DNA from: Bartonella koehlerae C-29
GTDB lineage: Bacteria; Pseudomonadota; Alphaproteobacteria; Rhizobiales; Rhizobiaceae
Direction: 5' to 3'
Length of the DNA stretch: 64,000 nt
NCBI RefSeq assembly: GCF_000706625.1
Contig: NZ_KL407334.1
Location: forward strand, 27,115 to 91,114
This document shows, piece after piece, positions 58,834-64,000 of the stretch. Each line of letters starts with the position of its first letter. The first letter of the stretch is position 1. A program made the position numbers and the translations under genes. The notes under the pieces are model-generated. The model searched no databases and was not told the origin of the DNA. It saw only the letters and a program-made list of their open reading frames with translations.

Positions 58834-59361
58834 CCCTCTTTCCTTTATACACACTTCTTTTCTTGCAATCTTCACCAAGCAGAGCTCTGATAGTGCAAAA
58901 CCTCTTAAGCGATCATTCGGTCCCACTATTTTTTAGGCAATCAAGACACCCACCCCACGTCTGTCTCCTACACAAATCTTTGATTTTCTGAAGCTTCTAG
59001 ACCATCCAACAGACTTTTATGCCTTCCACATTCAACACTGTTTCTCTATGACGCGTTGTCCACACACTCGTTTTGAACACCCTAAAAATAAGCACATACC
59101 CTCTCACAAAATGCACTCACACTCTTGCCAAAACCTCACGGGCTTCTCTGACATTTCTCTCAATCAAGACACGCATCAACCCTTTCCAAAAGTCTCCTAA
59201 ACCTAAGACAGTGCACACCTGTTTTCATGCCCCTTGGCAAACCCGAAAGCAATATATCACCTATTTTTATATCCTCTTCCAAAGAATATTTCAAAGCCTT
59301 AAGGTAAATTAGCGCTTTACCTTAAAGAATTTGGCACAAGATTTCTCCAAGACAGAATTCC
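58834..59361. other. Gap between ftsH and glmM
   Basis: About 530 bp without a gene; a 79-codon plus-strand frame at 59073 has no support. Confidence 0.4.
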
Positions 59362-61515
59362 TCAAGTTTTGTTAGAAGATTCCTGTTTACCTTTACGTTC
59401 AGCAGCATTTAAGTCTTTTTCAGTTTTCGCTTTGCTGCCAGAGAGGTTGGCTGCTCGAGAGGGATTTTTTGCGCTTTGTGTTTTTTTCTCAGCCCCAGGA
59501 GATTTTTTTCCTTTAGACTCGGTATCATTGGATTTAGCATGATTGGATTTTATTTTTTCTGTTCCAGCTTTTAGCTTTTCCTTTTTTTCATCTGCTTTAT
59601 GCGCATCTTTTTTATCCAGTGTTTCTTGATCGAATTCAGCTTTACTTGCTCCAGTCTTAGGAACAGAAAAAGTCCGCGGAGAAGCATTTTCATTTTTTTG
59701 GGTTCGTGAAGGAGGCTTTCCTGCGATGACTTCTTGAATTTCAGCACCAGTTAAAGTCTCATATTCCAACAAACCTTGAGCAAGAGCGAACCATTCTTTC
59801 TTTTTTGTTTTCAAAATTTTGGTAGCATTTGTATAAGCATCATCAATAAGTTTACGCACTTCAGCATCGATCATACGCGCTGTCTCTTCAGAGACATTTT
59901 GTGTTCGTGCAACGGAATGTCCTAAAAAAACTTCATCTTGGTTATCTCCATAAGCGACATTTCCAAGCAAATCAGAAAAGCCCCATCGGGTAATCATTGC
60001 ACGTGCTAATTTTGTTGCTTGTTCAATATCGGAAGAAGCACCAGAAGTGATATTTTCTTTTCCGAATCTCAATTCCTCAGCTACACGTCCCCCCATCATA
60101 ATAGCCAAACGAGAAATCATCCACCGATAACTCATAGAATAGCGATCACCTTCGGGCAATTGCATAACCATTCCCAAAGCTCTACCCCTTGGCACGATTG
60201 TTGCTTTATGGACAGGATCAGCCACAGGCACATTGAGAGCAACGATAGCATGACCTGCTTCGTGATAAGCGGTAAGTTCTTTTTCTTCTTGTGTCATAGC
60301 GGTTGAACGGCGTTCAGCCCCCATCATAACTTTGTCTTTTGCATCCTCAAACTCTTGCATAGTAACGACTCTTTTATTGCGACTAGCAGCCATGAGAGCA
60401 GCTTCATTTACAAGATTCATCAGATCAGCACCGGAAAATCCTGGCGTTCCTCTTGCCAAAACTTTCAGATCGACGTTAGGAGCTAAAGGCACGTTGCGTA
60501 CATGCACTTTCAAGATTTGTTCACGCCCAGAGACATCAGGGTTTGGCACGACGACTTGCCGATCAAAGCGTCCTGGTCTTAACAAAGCAGGATCGAGCAC
60601 ATCGGGACGGTTTGTTGCAGCAATAAGAATAATACTTTCATTGGGTTCAAAACCATCCATTTCGACAAGCAACTGGTTTAAGGTCTGCTCCCGTTCATCG
60701 TTCCCGCCTCCTAATCCGGCGCCACGATGGCGCCCGACAGCATCGATTTCATCGATAAAGATAATACAGGGAGCATTTTTTTTAGCCTGTTCGAACATAT
60801 CCCGCACGCGGCTTGCCCCAACACCAACGAACATTTCGACAAAATCAGACCCTGAAATGGTAAAGAACGGTACATTAGCTTCACCGGCAACGGAACGTGC
60901 CAGCAAGGTTTTACCAGTTCCAGGAGGGCCAACAAGCAAAACGCCACGTGGAATACGTCCACCTAAGCGTTGAAATTTTTGTGGCTCACGTAAAAATTCG
61001 ACAATTTCCTGTAAGTCCTGTTTTGCTTCTTCAACGCCAGCAACATCCTGAAAGGTAACGCGCCCCTGTGCTTCATTAAGCAATTTTGCTTTTGATTTAC
61101 CAAATCCCATTGCCCCACGCGATCCACTTTGCATTTGTCGCATAAAGAAGATCCAAGCCCCAACGATAATAATGACAGGCAACAAAGAAAAGAGAAGATT
61201 GAGGAAAATACTATTGCCAGAACTTTCAGGAACAGCTTTAACATTCACATTTTTGCTTTCCAATTTTTGTATCAAGCCTGGATCCCTTGGAGCATAGGTT
61301 GAAATAACTCTGTTCTCAACGGTTTTTCCTGTTAACTTTTGACCCTGAATGGTAACAGCCTGAAGCTCATTATTCTCAACTTTCTGCAAGAATTCGGAAT
61401 AAGAGAGCTCTCCACCTCCAGAACGCTGGCTATCTCCATTAAAGAGAGAAAAGGATACAATCAAAATCAAAGCAATAACTCCCCAAATGAGGAGAGAGCG
61501 GTAATTGGAATTCAT
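59362..61515 (-). CDS. ftsH: ATP-dependent zinc metalloprotease FtsH, with Lys-rich tail
   Basis: Two N-terminal membrane helices flank a periplasmic domain. The AAA+ module has GPPGTGKT and [14 protein letters not shown], and the second region of homology is [19 protein letters not shown]. The zinc site is HEAGH. The protease removes membrane proteins and sets LpxC levels. The family is about 640 residues, this one 717. The extra is a C-terminal Lys/Ser/Ala/Glu-rich tail of about 100 residues (for example [15 protein letters not shown]) after the normal end. Gene order with tilS and glmM is standard. Confidence 0.97.
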   Translation of the reverse strand: MNSNYRSLLIWGVIALILIVSFSLFNGDSQRSGGGELSYSEFLQKVENNELQAVTIQGQKLTGKTVENRVISTYAPRDPGLIQKLESKNVNVKAVPESSGNSIFLNLLFSLLPVIIIVGAWIFFMRQMQSGSRGAMGFGKSKAKLLNEAQGRVTFQDVAGVEEAKQDLQEIVEFLREPQKFQRLGGRIPRGVLLVGPPGTGKTLLARSVAGEANVPFFTISGSDFVEMFVGVGASRVRDMFEQAKKNAPCIIFIDEIDAVGRHRGAGLGGGNDEREQTLNQLLVEMDGFEPNESIILIAATNRPDVLDPALLRPGRFDRQVVVPNPDVSGREQILKVHVRNVPLAPNVDLKVLARGTPGFSGADLMNLVNEAALMAASRNKRVVTMQEFEDAKDKVMMGAERRSTAMTQEEKELTAYHEAGHAIVALNVPVADPVHKATIVPRGRALGMVMQLPEGDRYSMSYRWMISRLAIMMGGRVAEELRFGKENITSGASSDIEQATKLARAMITRWGFSDLLGNVAYGDNQDEVFLGHSVARTQNVSEETARMIDAEVRKLIDDAYTNATKILKTKKKEWFALAQGLLEYETLTGAEIQEVIAGKPPSRTQKNENASPRTFSVPKTGASKAEFDQETLDKKDAHKADEKKEKLKAGTEKIKSNHAKSNDTESKGKKSPGAEKKTQSAKNPSRAANLSGSKAKTEKDLNAAERKGKQESSNKT

Positions 61516-61629
61516 ATCAAGTCCACTTAATAAAATATAGATCCTAAATAGTTACCCCTAACATATAACCTTGTCAGCCCCTTGCCAAGATATGAGAGGA
61601 TGTTTATTCTCGTTTAGAGTGATTTTTCT

Positions 61630-63060
61630 TTATCCTTTCACCTCTATATCGAAAAAAGGCTGAACGACATTCACAAAAGCAGCATCTTCAGAAGACAAAA
61701 GCCAATTGAAGGGAGCCATAATGCGCTTTATGGTAATAGTGTGTTGCAAAATAGCGTGATAAGCCAATTCTGGAATATCACACCTCTTATCATTTGAGAT
61801 CATCAACAGCGATTTTAGAGAGGGGAAATGAGTGTTTTCAAGATTGAAATTGTTGTTTTCGAAGAGAGATTTCAACTGTTGTAAACCCGCTGCTCCCACT
61901 TTTATGGCATCATGACCATGATTTGTAATCTGATAGCGCCCATCCCATAAAAAAGTTTGTCCTTTTTCAACGATAGCTTCTTTGATATTTCGCGCTTCAC
62001 GCCAAAAAGCAATTCCGCTTCTGTTATATTCAATGACAGATCCAGCATAAGTAAAGCGCCGTTTTTCTGAAGAATGGAGAGATATTTTTTGAACAAGAGT
62101 GCTTAATTTTTTATGAGAGAGCAAGTAAAAACCACCTCCCATCAAAACAGCGAAAAGCCCCACGACAAAAGGAAAATCTGGATGTTTCTGTAAGAATGGC
62201 AAGGGCTTTGCAATAAAACAACGCCCATATTTAACAGTAATATCCAAAGCCAAAATCAGATCAGCAATATTTTTTGCTTGTTGACGACGTTGAAGCGCCG
62301 ATTCATGAACTTTTCGTACAATGCCAGCAAACTTTTTGGGATGAAGGGATTGACGCACACGCACACGTTCAAAATTGCAATCTTCATTGGTTGGATCCTC
62401 AATCCATGTTTTTTTCTTTAAGCGTAAATAAGCTCGCAATGTTTTACGCTTTACACCAAGAAGCGGACGAATCAAGCGCACTGTTCCACGCAACAGTGCT
62501 TCACGCGGGATACAAGATAAACCGCGCTCATAGATTAACCCATAACTTTTTTCAGCAATATTTGCTCTTATGCCTCCAGCATCCATCTCCTCACATCTCT
62601 CTGCAAAGACTTTCTGCTGCAAAACACCCACGCTCTTTTGGATACGTTGACAGCGCATTTGATAAGTTTCAACCTGATCATTAAGCGTATGCCCTGTCAT
62701 AATAAGTGTCGAGCCTTGTTTTTGCGCTTCTTGAAAGAGGAGATCATAGCGTGCAACACGAGCACTTGAAGCGATATGGGTCTTTGGCTTTTTACCCTCC
62801 CAGCGCACAATGCAATGTTGAATATGATGAGCACGACAAATTTCCGCGACTGTTGAAGCTTCACGCGCTGATTCCTGACGCAATTGATGATCAACGGTCA
62901 CAACAATCATTTCCGGAGGAACAGAAAGCGTTTTTAAATGGTCCTTTACCAAAAATAGTAAAGCAAGCGAATCACTTCCGCCTGAAACTGCAAGTATCAA
63001 TTTCTGACACTGAATAAAATCTGATGTTTTAAAGAGATTTCCTGCTAGTCTAACGCACAC
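61630..63060 (-). CDS. tilS: tRNA(Ile)-lysidine synthase TilS
   Basis: The N-terminal PP-loop ATPase motif LAVSGGSDSLALLF lies near residue 24, followed by VTVDHQLR and MTGHTLNDQVET (family: HHxDDQxET, here TLNDQVET). It converts the CAU anticodon C34 to lysidine so that tRNA-Ile reads AUA; the gene is essential. Start GTG at 63060 is chosen because GGAG lies nine bases upstream. The C-terminal domain is longer than in E. coli and weakly conserved. It follows the cpoB remnant on the same strand. Confidence 0.93.
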   Translation of the reverse strand: MCVRLAGNLFKTSDFIQCQKLILAVSGGSDSLALLFLVKDHLKTLSVPPEMIVVTVDHQLRQESAREASTVAEICRAHHIQHCIVRWEGKKPKTHIASSARVARYDLLFQEAQKQGSTLIMTGHTLNDQVETYQMRCQRIQKSVGVLQQKVFAERCEEMDAGGIRANIAEKSYGLIYERGLSCIPREALLRGTVRLIRPLLGVKRKTLRAYLRLKKKTWIEDPTNEDCNFERVRVRQSLHPKKFAGIVRKVHESALQRRQQAKNIADLILALDITVKYGRCFIAKPLPFLQKHPDFPFVVGLFAVLMGGGFYLLSHKKLSTLVQKISLHSSEKRRFTYAGSVIEYNRSGIAFWREARNIKEAIVEKGQTFLWDGRYQITNHGHDAIKVGAAGLQQLKSLFENNNFNLENTHFPSLKSLLMISNDKRCDIPELAYHAILQHTITIKRIMAPFNWLLSSEDAAFVNVVQPFFDIEVKG

Positions 63061-63089
63061 TGTAAACGACTCCTTCCGTTTTTAGAGGT

Positions 63090-64000
63090 TTACAAAAAAC
63101 AGACTCCAACATTTTTTGATGTTTTGATCTTTTTACAAAAAGCGCACGAACCTCTTTAATTCTGTTCAAAAGCAATCATACTCCTTGCTAATTTCAGCTA
63201 AATCTTGGAAGTGCAAAGCTTCTTTTTATCTGTATACCATACGTTAAGATAAATTTATGCTGCTTCGTGATAACGTTTTTATCTCAATAGTACTTCTGCC
63301 AACCAAAACAAAACATCATTACTTAAAGGATCTTTTTTATAACGCTGTTGAAAAGCACAAAAGACTTTTTCAGCATCAACATAATTGCCAAAAAGCATAA
63401 AATCATATCCTTTTTTATACAATGCTTGAGAAGAGAGAAGAAAAGTATTTCCACCATGATGTAGATTAACACAATTTCTTTCTTCAAACCTCTTCTTTAA
63501 CAGATTGTCCGCTCCCTTAAAGCACCTCTCTGTTTCCTTTGCATTTTTATGTATTTTTTTCAAATAATCACCGATGTCATTCAAGTGATTATGTATTGCT
63601 TGCAAACGGCTTTTATGATTATAGCTTTCCACATCAGCAAAACTTTTCTCACCATCTTTTATGCTATACTCTTCCCACCTTTCCTCTACAGCCTACAAAT
63701 TTTCATCCAAATCAGCACTCTCAAAAGCAAAAGAATAAACAGAAGAGTCCTTTTTATCAAAAAGCTAATAGAATTGCTTTTGCACATTTTTCAAACAACT
63801 CTTTTCAAACACCATCCGCATATTATGCAAGAGTTTACCCAAATCATAATCTCTAAACAGAATCCTCTGATTTTCTAAAATAAACTCTCGACTTTTCAAC
63901 ATCCCCTTAAAAGAAAGAACCGTAGCATTCTCATTCACCTGCATCAGAAGCCTTACCTGCCGCATCAGGAGCAGACTCGTTCACCGCATCGGAAGTCTTA
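63090..64000 (-). pseudogene. cpoB: CpoB (YbgF) broken copy, partial
   Basis: Minus-strand sequence from the right edge to about 63090 reads as a CpoB-like protein broken by stops and shifts. The C-terminal TPR part is clearest: ALYKKGYDFMLFGNYVDAEK, DPLSNDVLFWLAEVLLR, stop, KRYHEAA, stop, IYLNVWYTDKKK, stop, LKLARSMIAFEQN. The N-terminal segment (SREFILENQRILFRDYDL) sits in another frame. CpoB coordinates peptidoglycan synthesis with Tol-Pal constriction. The tilS-ftsH-glmM context is the correct locus. It may be a decayed tandem copy with an intact gene further right. Confidence 0.75.

Overview
The window looks like a piece of a Bartonella chromosome (Rhizobiales, Alphaproteobacteria). The evidence is the AT-rich, gene-poor, remnant-filled DNA together with rhizobial gene neighbourhoods: infA-maf-yacG, purE-purK, murA followed by a tiny basic protein, yqaA-dsbB, exbB-exbD and cpoB-tilS-ftsH-glmM. 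An MbfA-type iron exporter also lies behind a perfect 19-bp Irr/ICE-like palindrome. The genus is an inference from style and synteny; the order is firmer.

Layout. 1-3.7 kb (minus strand): end of a phage packaging operon, with a small-terminase-like gene, large terminase and a P22-like portal gene that runs off the left edge. 4.7-9.6 kb (minus): clpB, yacG, maf, infA. 9.6-19.4 kb: mostly decayed DNA with an integrase arm fragment, a DsbB plus DUF5993 microprotein pair, a helix-turn-helix regulator, and the wrecks of three toxin-antitoxin systems (HipA, DinJ/YafQ, HigBA). 19.5-27.6 kb: housekeeping genes purE, purK, rpmJ, a TPR protein, a probable 6S RNA, fthC, ymdB and murA. 27.7-49.7 kb: a phage-derived accessory region bounded by tRNA-Thr(GGU) and tRNA-Leu(CAA). 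It holds a YqaJ exonuclease, a repressor-like HTH protein, a DUF1376 replication protein, a primase-helicase, about 8 kb of nearly gene-free DNA with a small secreted peptide and an array of two-helix membrane proteins, then a lysis cassette and several integrase and IS200 remnants. 49.9-64 kb: yqaA, dsbB, mbfA, dut, exbD/exbB, a DUF883 and holin-family pair, glmM, ftsH, tilS and a broken cpoB.

The most striking pattern is that many genes carry, directly next to their 3' end, a decaying tandem copy of that end. The offset between copies is usually 250-400 bp. Cases seen: terS/terL, yacG, the TPR gene, 6S RNA, the DUF1376/primase junction, dsbB, dut, glmM and several intergenic stretches. Low-complexity Ser/Thr/Asn/His- or Lys-rich insertions or tails also appear in otherwise conserved proteins (PurK, primase-helicase, MbfA, Dut, FtsH). 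Both look like products of one ongoing duplication-and-decay process. The packaging, replication and lysis modules could be parts of one defective phage or of a gene-transfer-agent-like system; the sequence alone cannot decide.
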